Shown piece after piece: positions 20,348 through 44,829 of a DNA stretch of 64,000 nt. How positions within the stretch are numbered: the stretch's first letter is position 1; the number at the start of each line of letters is the position of its first letter. The position numbers were made by a program, and so were the translations under genes. The stretch spans positions 7,702,501-7,766,500 of the forward strand of contig OX359189.1 in assembly GCA_947172415.1 (NCBI GenBank). Reading direction: 5' to 3'. Source of the stretch: Chondrosia reniformis (taxonomy: Eukaryota > Porifera > Demospongiae > Chondrillida > Chondrillidae). The notes below the pieces were generated by a model. It was given only the letters and a program-made list of their open reading frames with translations. It had not been told where the DNA came from and searched no databases.

Positions 20348-22524
20348 TCAATTGGTGATCCTTATGTTGGAATACTCCACATTCAGTGTGTCATTCTTCT
20401 TAATGTGTTGTGTAGAACCACTTGACTCATGTTGCAAAACAGCATATTGTAACTGCTCCTGTATTATGCATATAAAAGCAAAGCTAAAATTTACATTAAA
20501 AGCAAAATATGTAATATAATATTTTCAATATGAGAAAGAAACGGATATATTGTTTAATCTATATATATTGTGTTTTGTTTGAATTCAGTCCATAGTTTTT
20601 TGGAATATGGTACGTGTTTCAGATAATTCATGTATACATATTGTCTAGAATATATAGACACATACACTGTATTATAGTATTGTCAAAAGATTTAACAACT
20701 TATACCAGCTGCATGGGCCATCAGTGGAATTAATTATACCACTGAGGGCACAGCTGGTATACGTTAACAATTATATATATAGTTACTGTGAGTTAGATTG
20801 AAATATTGTGTGTGTGTATTATAAATCAATAATCAAAAGAAACTGAATAATGTATAGTTCATAAAGGGGAGTTAATTGTACTGAGCCATGCAAAGGCTAT
20901 GATGATACACTAAAATATGGCTGGTTTGGCATAATACTTTCCAGTGATTATAGTTATAATAATTATACATATACGTACGTATATATATATACCTGTTGTG
21001 CCGTAGATGTTTGTTTGTTAGGAATACTTTCATACATGTGTACATTCCTTTCTTCCATTTCATTTTTAATAGTTGGAGAACCTTTCTTTACCTCTTTCTC
21101 GTACTGTCTACATTTACAGCAGATAACACTACAAGCTGTGATCATCAGTAGAATAATGATAGTCAGTGAGAACGCTCCAAAAGGTATGCCGACTATGAAT
21201 CCAATTGGAGTACAATCACAATCCTGATCCACAGTTTCTACGGAAACTATAATTTATAGGAGAGGTACATACATATATGAGAGGTGTACATATAAGAAAT
21301 AAATATTTTGTAATGATCCTTATACAGTACTAGTAGAACCTCACTGAACGGACTCCTCATATCGCGGAAACCTATATTACGTGCACAATTTGTAGTCCCT
21401 ACTAACCTACTATTAAATTCAATGCTTAAGTACCTCTAGAAGTATAAACCTTTCGATTCATGTATTGTGAACACAGAAATGAGACACATGGGTTCAAGAT
21501 TGGAAGGAATGTGCCATACGTATATACGTACGGTGGCACATCAGACTTCATTATAGCTACATGTAGTGCTAGCCTGTTTGTTTTGTAGCTTTTAGGACGT
21601 ACGTAGACGTAAGTAACTTGTCCAATTATGCTAGGATCCCAATGGAAAATGTTTTAGTATTACTTCAGCTGCAATAATATTATGATGTATCAACTAAATA
21701 TACAATTAGTGTGAAAAACTGTAAGTTTGCACATTATAAAGTTTATGTGACAAAACCTCTAAATTGAGGAAACTTCTATAATAGGGAATTTTCTTTAGGT
21801 CCCCAGGAGATTCCGTTATACAGAGGTTTCATACTATGAAAATACACACATTGCCAAGTATACATACAGTGTTCAGTGTATATCTTACTGGTCAATTCAA
21901 GAATTTTATTGCCATCAAATATGCTTGTACAATTAGTGTAAACAGTACACATTTTCGTAACTGTTATGTTGTAGGAGTGACCAGGAATAAGTGATTCACA
22001 GGTTGTGTTGTTGGTGGTGTCAGGAGTCATCTGATCTTCAAGTAATTCTAGATCTGCAATGCTTACTTCATAAGTGCAACTAAAATAGGTGCAATTTGAG
22101 TCTGTTGTGCTACATTTGAATTCCTTCCTGCCTAATGTGGTACTTGCTTCTGATCATGAGCGGAATAGCAAGAGAATTTCAATGAATTACATACGTATAT
22201 ATGTATGTATGCGTTTTCAGCCTACCACATGTAGAGCCCTTTGATATAGGCATATAAGCAGTAAACATTATCAGGATAAACAGAGCTGTTACAACTGTTG
22301 AGTTCTGTATAGACCAATTAAAAGTGTTGTCGGATCACAAGTAGATATTAATCCATAGTTAGCCAATGTATATATGAATTATTATATATAATAGTTCAGC
22401 ATATATAATTATTATAAATGTATACACGTAATTATATACGTATATAGCTAGTATATACACATACTGGTCTTCTTCTTCCAGTCTTTGGGAATAGGTACGC
22501 TGCAGCTGGCCATGGGTCTTCCAT
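20348..22524 (-). CDS. Small single-pass receptor with two ITIM motifs (receptor C)
   Basis: Five minus-strand exons: 22524-22465, 22304-22226, 22149-21889, 21237-20993, 20458-20348, giving 251 residues. The N-terminus has about 20 hydrophilic residues (MEDPWPAAAYLFPKTGRRRP) before a hydrophobic segment (STVVTALFILIMFTAYMPI), an unusual delayed signal or signal-anchor. The outer part is one FN3-like, Cys-rich domain (SLIPGHSYNITV). The membrane helix is about 145-170 and is followed by CCKCRQYEKEVKK. The last exon carries LQYAVL (Tyr220) and VEYSNI (Tyr244), both fitting the ITIM consensus I/V/L/S-x-Y-x-x-L/V/I, 24 residues apart. In animals such motifs recruit SH2 phosphatases after Src-family phosphorylation; that role here is inferred. 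The same intron-phase plan and tail layout occur in the neighbour at 23972-25916. Confidence 0.78.
20698..20768. repeat. Short imperfect hairpin in intron of receptor C
   Basis: Arms of about 23-27 bp (left tataccagctgcatgggcca, right part cacagctggtata) are separated by about 10 bases. No further structure was recognised. Confidence 0.45.
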
Positions 22525-23971
22525 TGTAGAACACAAATGAAAAATAAACTACTGCACGCAGGAACGGTCAGAAACTATATATATATTTTACACACACATA
22601 CATTTAGTATAACTAATATACTGTATAACAGTTGATTATTAATTGTATTTAATACTTTGCACTGGCAATAATAACAGCATGTACATGTGAAGTTATTATA
22701 CTTAAAGGTAACACTACGTATATATTAAACACATAATTATGTGGTTGTTTTTATACATGCAAGCTCACATATATATTATATATACAAGTTTTTATTGTGT
22801 TATGGTACGTTTTGGGATGTGATTTCAAAATTAACATGTTATTAAAATCTACAATGTCATGCAAAAAGGAAATTGTTAGTAAGGATATAGTGTTATATAT
22901 ATAGTTATTAAACAACTGTAAAGTTATTTAATTTTGAGAGTGAAATTAGAAAAATAAGTTCCCACAAAATAAATTGTTTTATAATTATACGTACACAATT
23001 TTTTTAATGTACTTAAGGGAGAATCAATCCTCAATAAAGCACTATCTGTAGACACAGAATGGAATAGTCGATTCTTAAATTTCACTCTGATAAAATGAGT
23101 TTAGGATCATTAATTTGGGTATATAGCTGGGTAAATGGATGGGAGGATGGGTGAATGGATGGATGAATGGATGGGAGGATGGGTGAATGGATGGATGAAT
23201 GGATGGGAGGATGGGTAGGTGGGTAAGATTACAACTAAATATAAACCCAACAAAGCAGCCAAGTAATTCAACATGGGGGCAGCATTACTTGTTTCATAGA
23301 GTCTAGAATCAGAATAATACATGTACTGCATGTCTTTCATTAAATCAATATCAAATTGCTACATCAGGAATTGCAATATCACATTACACTGTGCCTTATA
23401 AGACCAATCACTGTGAGTTCTTGTGATGACAGAGATGTTCACCTGATGATCAGGAAAGATAGGGATTCTGATTACCTTTGTATTAATTAGTTTTCCTACT
23501 AGTGCAGTTCTGTATAACAACTATATATAATTGAAATTCCTTTCATTTTGAAAATCTATTGGTTGTACTTATATCCTTTTTGTTGCTCTTCAAAATGCAC
23601 ATTTTCGAAGTTCAATGATTTTTAATGATACTTGCCTTAGCTTAAACTTCCAACCAACATGTACACTGTAATTAACTATATCCATATCCCACCTGTCGCA
23701 CCTACTATATACGTATCTGTTGCAGTGAAATTTGTATAAAAAGTTGTGCATAAATTCACTGTGAATACTGTATTATATATAATGTATTGAACATGTAGAT
23801 GTACGTATACATATTACACTTTGTATAAGTATAATATATTGCACTAATTATCTGTATATACAAGCAATATCCAAAAAAGCAATATAGACAAAAATGAAGG
23901 GAACAGTTAATGTGTAAGAAGTTGCAATACATAATCACTGTATATACATATGTATACATGTTTACAGCTAC
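22525..23971. other. Intergenic between the two ITIM receptors
   Basis: AT-rich. Contains a ggatgggaggatgggtgaat minisatellite at about 23125-23225. No exon is supported. Confidence 0.45.
23125..23225. repeat. GGATGGATGAAT-type minisatellite
   Basis: About 32-bp units of ggatgggaggatgggtgaat followed by ggatggatgaat, repeated about three times. Confidence 0.85.
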
Positions 23972-25916
23972 CTATACTGGCGATCCAGCATGTGATGAGT
24001 ATAGGTTGTTCCTCACTGCTTTAGTTGGTATGGCCACATCCAAATATTCCACTTGGAGTAGTTGATTATCTATTCTTCGTGGCCTCTCTCCAATTGGTAG
24101 ATGTTCCAATTCAGCATAATCAATGGTATGCTATATATATATGGAAAATGAATTTGTACCATTGTATATAATTTCATTACTCTTACAGATATAATAACAG
24201 TGTGTATGCTAATAATGCATATTATATATATTTCATTTCAATTGTGTACGTGACCTTTTGAATCATATAAAATTATACAATGAGGTATACATATTAATTG
24301 TCAATGTGTATGTATCTATAGCTATGTATTTAATATAAAAAGCCAAATACAAATTCATGCACCTATGATATGGAGTATATAGTTGTTGTGATCATACTTA
24401 GTTGATGATTATTGAGCTATACATCATAATATTCTTTAGAATGACCCTAAGGTCTTTATCGGCAATGAAGACCTTATCATCCAAGACCATCATTGTTGAT
24501 GAAGACCTTATCATCCAAGACCATTATTGCTGATGAAGACTTTATCATCCAAGGCCATCATTGCTGATGAAGACCTTATCATCCAAGGCCATCATTGCTG
24601 ACGAAGATCTTAGGGTCAAAATGTTCAATTCTAAAGAATATTATACTGTTGCTGTAGCTCAATAATCATCAACTAACTAACACATATATATGTTCCTCCA
24701 TGCATAATATGTATGTACTCTAGCTATATATGGCTTATATACTTGTATGTCTGGTATTTGGTATTCACTAATTATGCCTTGCAATTGGTCCACATCGGTT
24801 TCCTTAACACTGGCACCATTATGCACTCCAGCTGAAGTTTCAACTTTCCTCTTTACTCTTTTGCAGCAACACTGTACACATGATATCATCAGTCCAAGAA
24901 GAAGCAGTATAATGATCCCTCCTAATCCTCCAATGATGTATAAGTAGTTGCGACCAATACATTCTATGACAAAAGCATTACCTTAGGATTGGAAAAATTA
25001 TTTTCAATGGAATTAATATTATATAGTACTAGTAAGTTACATATCACCAACTTTGAGTTGAAATAGTATTTGTGGATGTAAAATTTGACGTTATGTTTCC
25101 TACTAATGTCCAAAGACCACACTGGTGAGTATCCTTAAATGAATAGTTACATACAATTTCATGTACAGTTGATTTGCTAGTGCAAGAAATGTTCCAAACT
25201 TCATTTGCATCTAAGGATATATACAAAATTACACGGGTTTATCTACCATGCAGCGCAAATATATATATACCATATAGTGGGAGGGAGAAACTTTTGTGAT
25301 TTGATGAAAAATAAGAATTCGCCAAGAAACTTTCACAGATTTGCTGGAGCACAACCCCCAACCAGGAATGCCACGCCCCAAATTGTTTCCTTTTGCTGAT
25401 AGCAACAAATTTTAAATACACATAAAAGTCGTGAAGATTTTCTCCCTCAAAAGATTTCTGCCATATATATACATAATAATTTTGCTCTTTGCTTACTTGT
25501 ATACATAGCTGAGGAGTTTGTTGTGAAGAATATGAGACTCCATATGAAAAGATTAATCGCCTGTGCATGCACTGGTATACCTAAAATCTTAATATAGGTA
25601 TATATATTGTGAAAATCACTGATTGTATATATGTTGCATGCATATATTTAATATAAGTTATATATTGATTCAAGTGTTATATACATCTAGAGTGCAGAGT
25701 AACAATTGCAAGAATGCAAATTACTTCAGTTTGAGGTAATATATTAAGGTATACTGTATATAGATCTTAATTTCTGCATAAATAAGTTTTATTTGTATCC
25801 CTATAATAACTACACATTTTATGGGAAAGCTTTTGTATACGCATAATAAAGTCTAAGTATATACCTACCCATTTCTTAGAGTCGCTTTCAACAATATCTA
25901 CACTCAATTCTTGCAT
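23972..25916 (-). CDS. Small single-pass receptor with two ITIM motifs (receptor D)
   Basis: Five minus-strand exons: 25916-25865, 25580-25497, 25210-25052, 24963-24743, 24130-23972, giving 224 residues. A hydrophilic N-terminal piece (MQELSVDIVESDSKKWV) precedes a hydrophobic segment (AINLFIWSLIFFTTN), the same plan as receptor C. The outer domain is only about 55 residues with four cysteines and several N-glycosylation sites. The membrane helix (about 105-128) leads into SCVQCCCKRVKRKV. The last exon has IDYAEL (Tyr177) and VEYLDV (Tyr201), both ITIM-consensus and 24 residues apart as in receptor C. The donor after the outer-domain exon (gttggt) is weak, so that boundary is the least certain. 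A tandem-repeat/TIR element sits in the intron between the membrane and tail exons. Confidence 0.76.
24399..24675. mobile_element. TIR element with internal 39-bp tandem repeats
   Basis: The ends are exact inverted repeats (tagttgatgattattgagct against agctcaataatcatcaacta). A second inverted pair is ttctttagaat/attctaaagaa with ccctaag/cttaggg. Between them lie about four to five copies of a roughly 39-bp unit containing attgctgatgaagacctta. It is in the last intron of receptor D. Confidence 0.75.
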
Positions 25917-27054
25917 TTTCAAATGAAGACTTGTATCTCTAATTCACGGAATTTGTGTTTCACATACGAGAAGGATTTGGTCAAGGCAGATTGATTGTAT
26001 ACCAGTGAATGACTGGTATTTTTCGATCTGAAGTTGCGATTGTATGAAGGATCGAATCGAATGAGAGTCACTCGAGGACACTGGTAACTGGTTCACTCTA
26101 ACTTTGAATTGGAACATATATAGTAGTATTATATATGCAATACAGGCTACAATACATTACGTACATACTAATATGATCATGGTTATATAGACCATTTTCG
26201 ATAGCTATACACGTGTACAGAATAATATTGAAATTTAAACTTACAAAATATACCTTTAATTAGTGTGGCTAGAAGTCTATATAATGAAACTGTATTATAT
26301 CAACTCAGTTTTAACAGAATAAATGTCTCAGTATACTTATATATTTCATGTATAAGTGTATCTGAGAAAACACGTCTCATGCAGAGTAAAGGGAGTTATA
26401 ATTGCACTGAGCTGTGTAAAGGCTACATAATGGTAAAGCAATAAATCACTGGAAATGGTATGAGTCCAAAATATGATGGTGAAACAGCTGAATGTTTGTG
26501 GTTCTTAATTCAATAGTTTCTTTTTCCATCTTGGATGACTGGCATGGGAGGTGATCACTGGTTGCATATCAATTTAATTATAATAATAGGACTTCAGTCC
26601 CCCAGCCAAGATGATATATATAGACTGCATGTACGTTTGGCATAATCTATCTGTTCCCATGTAGCTGCAGCTGCAGTGATTATTTTCTTATCTTGCTAGA
26701 AACATAATATACTTGTCTTATAATATACGTAAAGTATTATATGTAGGTATATATCTAAGAGACACCGTGTAAGTACTGTAATATGTCTACCATTTGGGCC
26801 ATAAATTATCTGAAATGTTGATGAACTGGAACTTATGTCAAATACAATATTGTAAAATAATAGGCAGTTAATAAATAAATGAAAGCAACACTGAAAAAAA
26901 AATGTACAAATGACAAAATTGATTCAAAGTGATGGGAGCAGGCACTTGTGGCAAAAGAATAGCAGTAGTGCAGAGCAAGCATTAACCATTCTGTACACGG
27001 CAGGCTGTCTTCAAAAGAGACCTGCCTCTACCAGAAGTCCTCGACTGTTCCCAC
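25917..27054. other. Spacer between the receptor cluster and the kinase gene
   Basis: AT-rich. About 80 bases at 26383-26460 resemble 20861-20950 in an intron of receptor C (both contain a match to attgYactgagcYRtgYaaag), so they are dispersed or duplicated non-coding sequence. No exon is supported. Confidence 0.4.
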
Positions 27055-39808
<12,754 letters not shown>

Positions 39809-39827
39809 TGACGTCATGAAACACGTG
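39809..39827. promoter_or_regulatory. FBL: CRE (TGACGTCA) and E-box (CACGTG) just upstream of fibrillarin
   Basis: A perfect CRE palindrome (39809-39816) and a perfect CACGTG E-box (39822-39827) lie 45-63 bases before the fibrillarin ATG, between divergently oriented kinase and fibrillarin genes. These are known sites for CREB/ATF and bHLH-Zip factors; use here is inferred. The ubiquitin-L40 gene also has CACGTG close to its start. Confidence 0.5.
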
Positions 39828-39871
39828 TCTGCTCAATTCAATAACACGTTGCTGAAGCGCAAGTAGATCGA

Positions 39872-42800
39872 ATGGGTTGGCCAGGTATGAAAATAAAACT
39901 CATTTCAATTTCGTGTTTAGCGTATGAGAGATTTTATGGGCAGCGCAAATTTGATTACCATGAATAGTAAGATCAGGCAGCCCCTAATGTAGAATGTGAA
40001 ATTTACATTAAGTAGCAATTCTTAGGACTGTATAAGTATATAAATAGCATTTTTCCTATTGTTAAATGACTGAATGCTTTCATTATGAAGCGTGTGTTGA
40101 ATTCACAGTTTATCAGTGCGTTGGATATTAGGAAATAGGCGGTGCTAGTCCTGTGTACGTGGATCTAGACACCTCATGTTGGGGCATGCTGATATCTATT
40201 ACAGTGTGTTGGTACAGTTATATGCTATGCATGCAAGGATTCACAAAAGATCAAGAAAAGGACAAAGATTCCCAGGGTCACTAATGAAGAGTGGAATTCC
40301 CAGAAACAGCTGCCTGGTCCAGTGGAGAAGAAAGAGAAGACTCCTGTATTCTCATCCATAGCTCTCTCCAGGTTTACATATGTAGCTCCAGTTACAGAGT
40401 AGGCATAGCATGTAGGATAATAATTATTCATACAGTCTTTTCAGAGAGTACGGTACGGTCTTGTATTCATTACTTTTACACAGATTTTCAACAAGGAGGG
40501 CGTGGGCGTGGCGGGGGAAGAGGTGGGCGTGGTGGAGGGAGAGGTGGACGTGGTGGAGGTAGAGGCGGTGGACGAGGGGGTGGAGGAGGTGGATTCAAGT
40601 CTCCAAGAGGTGGGCGTGGTGGAATGCGGGGTGGGCGGGGAGGAAGAGGAGGGATGAGAGGTGGAAAGAAAGTCATTATTGAAGGTCACCGGCATGAAGG
40701 TCAGTCAATAGTTGTACAAAGATAGAAACTTCTACTGTCGTTCAAGAAAATTTTGCACAATATTTAATAGTGTGAATTGTACGAGGATTCTGGAGTTCTC
40801 TCTTTTGTGATAAGCATCAATTTCATTATTTAAAAGTTTTGAGTGCAGATTGGCACTATATATCCATAGATTATTGTTACCTGCATTCGCTATAAGCCTG
40901 TATGGAATTAGAAGAAGACTCTTTATGATAAATTGGTACTTCACAAGGGCTACAGCCTCAGAGAGGCCGCCAATAGCTGAAAAAACAATGAGTCAGAGAT
41001 CTAGAAGAAAATGAACAAGGCCAGGGCAATTGTATATACTTCAAGGAAGATCTCTTAAATATAATATGAATAACTTTGCACAATTAAAATTCACACTATA
41101 TTATTAAAATCCAGCAATTCACACTATTTTTAATGCACATAATATTTATGAACTCTGGAACGTATATAAAAGGTTTTCTTCTCAAATCAAAAGGAGTCTT
41201 CATAGCACGAGGCAAGGAGGATGCCTTGGTAACCAAGAATATGGCACCTGGAGATGCAGTCTACGGGGAAAAGAGGATTAGTGTAGAGGTAAGAACAATG
41301 TATTAGATACGATTGGGTCTGCCACTTTTGGGTCAGGTGCAATTGGGTCTGACACTTTTGGGTCAGGTGCGATTGGGTCTGACACTTTTGGGTCAGGTGC
41401 AATTGGGTCTGACACTTTTGGGTCAGGTGCAATTGGGTCTGCCACTTTTGGGTCAGGTGCAATTGGGTCTGCCACTTTTGAGTCAGGTGCAATTGGGTCT
41501 GACACTTTTGGGTCAGGTGCGATTGGGTCTGACACTTTTGGGTCAGGTGCAATTGGGTCTGACACTTTTGAGTCAGGTGCGATTGGGTCTGACACTTTTG
41601 AGTCAGGTGCGATTGGGTCTGACACTTTTGAGTCAGGTGCGATTGGGTCTGACACTTTTGAGTCAGGTGCAATTGGGTCTGACACTTTTGAGTCAGGTGC
41701 GATTGGGTCTGACACTTTTGGGTCAGGTGCAATTGGGTCTGACACTTTTGAGTCAGGTGCAATTGGGTCTGACATGGTTGGATCTGTTGTAGAAGATAAT
41801 GTGCACTACTAATTCTCAAGTTGAGCTGTGCATGAGTAGACAATGATGTTGTTATATCAGTCATAATCCACTGAATTCTGATGACAGTCAATCACTGAGT
41901 CTACCCCACCATCTATAGTCGCCCACCATCCACTCCTATACGTAGCAATGTCTATAGTCGCCCACCATCCACTCCTACATGTAGCAGTGTCTATAGTTGC
42001 CCACCATCCACTCCTATACGTAGCAATGTCTATAATCGCCCACCATCCACTCCTATACGTAGCAATGTCTATAGTTGCCCACCATCCACTCCTATACGTA
42101 GCAATGTCTATAGTCGCCCACCATCCACTCCTATATGTAGCAATGTCTATATTCGCCCACCATCCACTCCTATACGTAGCAATGTCTATAGTCGCCCACC
42201 ATCCACTCCTATACGTAGCAGTGTCTATAGTCGCCCACCATCCACTCCTACAGGTAGCAGTGTCTATAGTCTACTGGGATATGTAAGACTCCTGTACAGA
42301 TTCAAATTGATAACAGTTGCACCAGCCAAATGTATTAATAATTTATGTAATAAAATACTGATTATTAATTATACATAATTATATTACATACCTGGCCTAA
42401 TGAATCATGCATTAAATATATTGATAGCAGAAATGGCCCAAACTTTCAAGCCAAAGTAGACAAGCAATCGTGAAGAATACTTGAATAAGCAGTATGATCT
42501 TAATTATTTTTGTTCTTTTTTCTAATTCTAGGATGAGACAAATGTTAAAACAGAATACAGAGTATGGAACCCATTTAGGAGCAAGTTAGCAGCTGCTATT
42601 CTTGGAGGAGTGGACAAGATTTACATAAAACCAGGGGTGAAGGTCCTGTATCTTGGAGCAGCCTCTGGGACGACAGTTTCGCATGTATCAGACATAGTAG
42701 GACCTGTGAGTAAGCTTGCACAAGCCAGGTTGGTAGAGCCATTTGGTATAAATATTACTTCCAACAATTTGGGACTTTTTTGAAGCTTTGAGTACAAAGT

Positions 42801-44377
42801 TGTCTGCTGCGTAGCTCAATGGCAGATCACTGGTGGTCATAACCAGCTAAACTGGGTTTAATTCCAGCAATTACTTCTTTACTGTTTTACCTATTCATGA
42901 TATTTGCCAATGATTACTTGTGGGCTTTGATTTAGGACTGTTACTTCATATGAAACTCTTTTGAAAAGGATGCTGTATGTCTGTAGTATAGTTACAGTGA
43001 AGCACTAGTCATTACCTAATAGTAAAGTAGCTGACCAAGGAAATAGAAAACTTGGCCTCAATGGCCAAACTACCTTATCTCCCCAAACACATGTTTGATA
43101 TCCCAGGGTTTGTTTCTGTAGCTTCATTATGTGTCTGGTGCTACTTCTGCACTGTACACCCAGCATTGCACCTCCTTCAGTTGAGTGTGATGTGAATTGA
43201 GTACCAGTGCTACACCAGTTGAGACAGTTTGTCGCCTCTGCTGGAGCCACTCCTCCTCCTGCAGAGTGAAACCATTCTGTCACATCTCTACACAGCACTA
43301 CTTATATAATGCTACAATTATATGACACCTTGGCTGTATTATGTAATACCTAGTTCTATTATGTAATACATCTAGCTTTATTGTATAATACCTTGGTTGT
43401 ATTATGTAATACCTTGGCTGTATTATGTAATACCTAGTTCTATTATGTAATACATCTAGCTTTATTGTGTAATACCTTGGTTGTATTATGTAATACCTTG
43501 TAATACATCTAGTATTATGTAATATCTAGTTCAATTATGTAATACATCTAGTATTATTGTGTAATACCTTGGTTGTATTATGTAATACCTTTTTATTTAG
43601 GAGGGACTTGTATATGCAGTGGAGTTTTCCCATAGATCTGGTAGAGATCTTATCAATGTTGCCAAGAAACGGACCAATATAATTCCCATCATAGAAGACG
43701 CAAGACACCCACAAAAGTATAGAATGCTTGTGGGTACGTCTCTCTAATTAGCCAGTGGGTGTGACCAGCAATATGACAAGTATCTGATGTCTTACCTTAG
43801 GTATGGTAGATGTTCTATTTGCTGATGTTGCGCAACCTGACCAGGCAAGGATTCTTGCTCTCAATGCACACCACTACTTGAAGAACCAAGGACATTTCGT
43901 AATATCCATAAAGGTCAGTATAATAAAATATGGATTCCTTCTAGCTACATTAAACTTATCTCTTGGATGGTTCATCCTTTGACTCTTTGAGCTTCTAGAG
44001 ACACAGTTTTGTTGTTAAACTTTAGTCAGACATTTCAACACTGGGGGATTAGTCACTGGAAGACCTCCATGCAGGGTCGAAAAGTCTGACTAAAGTTAAC
44101 AACAAAACTGCGTCTCTAGACGCTCTAAAAGTCAAAGAATGAACCATCCAAAAGCAAGACCAAGGCCATGTGACTACTATAGTTCCTATGCTTTGTGTGA
44201 CAGGCAAACTGTATTGATTCAACTGCTGAACCAGAGAAGGTGTTTGCAGAGGAAATTAAGAAGCTTCAGGCAGAGAAGCTAAAACCACAAGAACAAATCA
44301 CTTTAGAACCTTATGAACGAGACCATGCCGTTGTCATAGGAACATACAGGGCTGTCAAGAAGGACAAGAAGGAATGA
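39872..44377 (+). CDS. FBL: Fibrillarin, rRNA 2'-O-methyltransferase
   Basis: Seven exons: 39872-39884, 40484-40699, 41194-41288, 42532-42705, 43601-43733, 43801-43913, 44204-44377, giving 305 residues against about 320 in vertebrates. The 13-base first exon encodes MGWP. Residues about 6-75 form the Gly/Arg-rich domain. The methyltransferase part is full length: [48 protein letters not shown]-binding [52 protein letters not shown] and [13 protein letters not shown]. Fibrillarin is the catalytic subunit of box C/D snoRNPs in the nucleolus. The introns are packed with repeats: family H in intron 1, two minisatellites in intron 3, a SINE and TAATAC repeats in intron 4, and a hairpin element in intron 6. 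Confidence 0.97.
40228..40425 (+). repeat. Dispersed repeat family H with mutated core (fibrillarin intron 1)
   Basis: aaggattcacaaaagatcaa, then gggtcactaatgaagagtgg (core CTAATGA) and gaaacagctgcctggtcc (GCC in place of GTC). Two core positions are altered, so it is a decayed copy. Confidence 0.8.
41308..41780. repeat. 30-bp minisatellite in fibrillarin intron 3
   Basis: About fifteen to sixteen copies of gattgggtctgacacttttg plus ggtcaggtgc. Because 30 is a multiple of 3, several frames stay open on both strands; these are not genes. Confidence 0.97.
41910..42265. repeat. 39-bp minisatellite in fibrillarin intron 3
   Basis: About nine copies of gtctatagtcgcccaccatc plus cactcctatacgtagcaat. 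The unit length is again divisible by 3, giving a spurious 112-codon open frame (repeating [13 protein letters not shown]). Confidence 0.95.
42805..42960 (+). mobile_element. tRNA-derived SINE in fibrillarin intron 4
   Basis: The head has gtagctcaatggcagatcac (A-box region) and gggtttaattccagcaatta (B-box region), followed by a tRNA-unrelated tail with ttgtgggctttgatttagg. The related copies at 44574 and 55184 confirm a family. Confidence 0.7.
43320..43590. repeat. TATTATGTAATACCT imperfect tandem repeats (fibrillarin intron 4)
   Basis: Roughly a dozen copies of a 19-22 bp unit, with alternating linkers ttggttg, tagttc and catctagctt. Confidence 0.9.
43973..44151. mobile_element. Hairpin element, about 65-bp arms (fibrillarin intron 6)
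   Basis: Left arm begins ttggatggttcat; right arm ends atgaaccatccaa. The arms also share agtcagac/gtctgact and gttgttaaacttt. The right arm contains aactgcgtctctagacgctc, identical to a 20-base block in the element at 56369-56500, so the two are related. Confidence 0.8.
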
Positions 44378-44829
44378 ACTACGTACTTGCACATAAAACA
44401 CATGCAATATATGTACTGAAAACCGAAGAATTCTTGTTTGTTATTTTTTTCATTTCAATCGTTCTTAAACCTATCAGTTCATAATTATCATTTTCCTTCT
44501 TAAACATGTTATCTACATGTGAGGCTAGGCTTTTTGATGCTTAACAAACAGGCTGCATGCATGCATATATAATGACGGAGCACTGGTAATAACCAGCTGC
44601 AGTTATATAGGCCTGGGTTTGATTCCCAGCATTGCTTCTTTTAATTGTTTGTCCCTCTTCATGCATGCATGTGAAAACCAATACGTACCATGTAAGAAAG
44701 CCTACTTTAGCTGTATTAAGAAACAATGCAATAAATATAACAGGTATACTTTTTCGATCTCTTTGTGTCGCATAAATGACGGCTACAGTTTATATAAAAA
44801 TATAGAAATGTTCAATGTCATGTGCTTTT
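44378..44829. other. Convergent 3' region between fibrillarin and the STELLO-like gene
   Basis: Contains a SINE-like segment at 44574-44670 (cggagcactggtaataacca and gggtttgattcccagcattg). No gene otherwise. Confidence 0.55.

Noticed and set aside
25239..25568. 109-codon open frame over receptor D exon 2
   Set aside because: The start region is used in a different frame by a signal-sequence exon with correct phase; the remainder is intron.
40441..40695. Proline-rich and Ser/Thr-rich open frames antisense to fibrillarin exon 2
   Set aside because: They are shadows of the Gly/Arg-rich coding sequence, with no independent signals.
41187..42286. Long open frames of 112 to 234 codons on both strands in fibrillarin intron 3
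   Set aside because: They are produced by the 30-bp and 39-bp tandem repeats, whose unit lengths are multiples of three, and lie between good fibrillarin splice sites.
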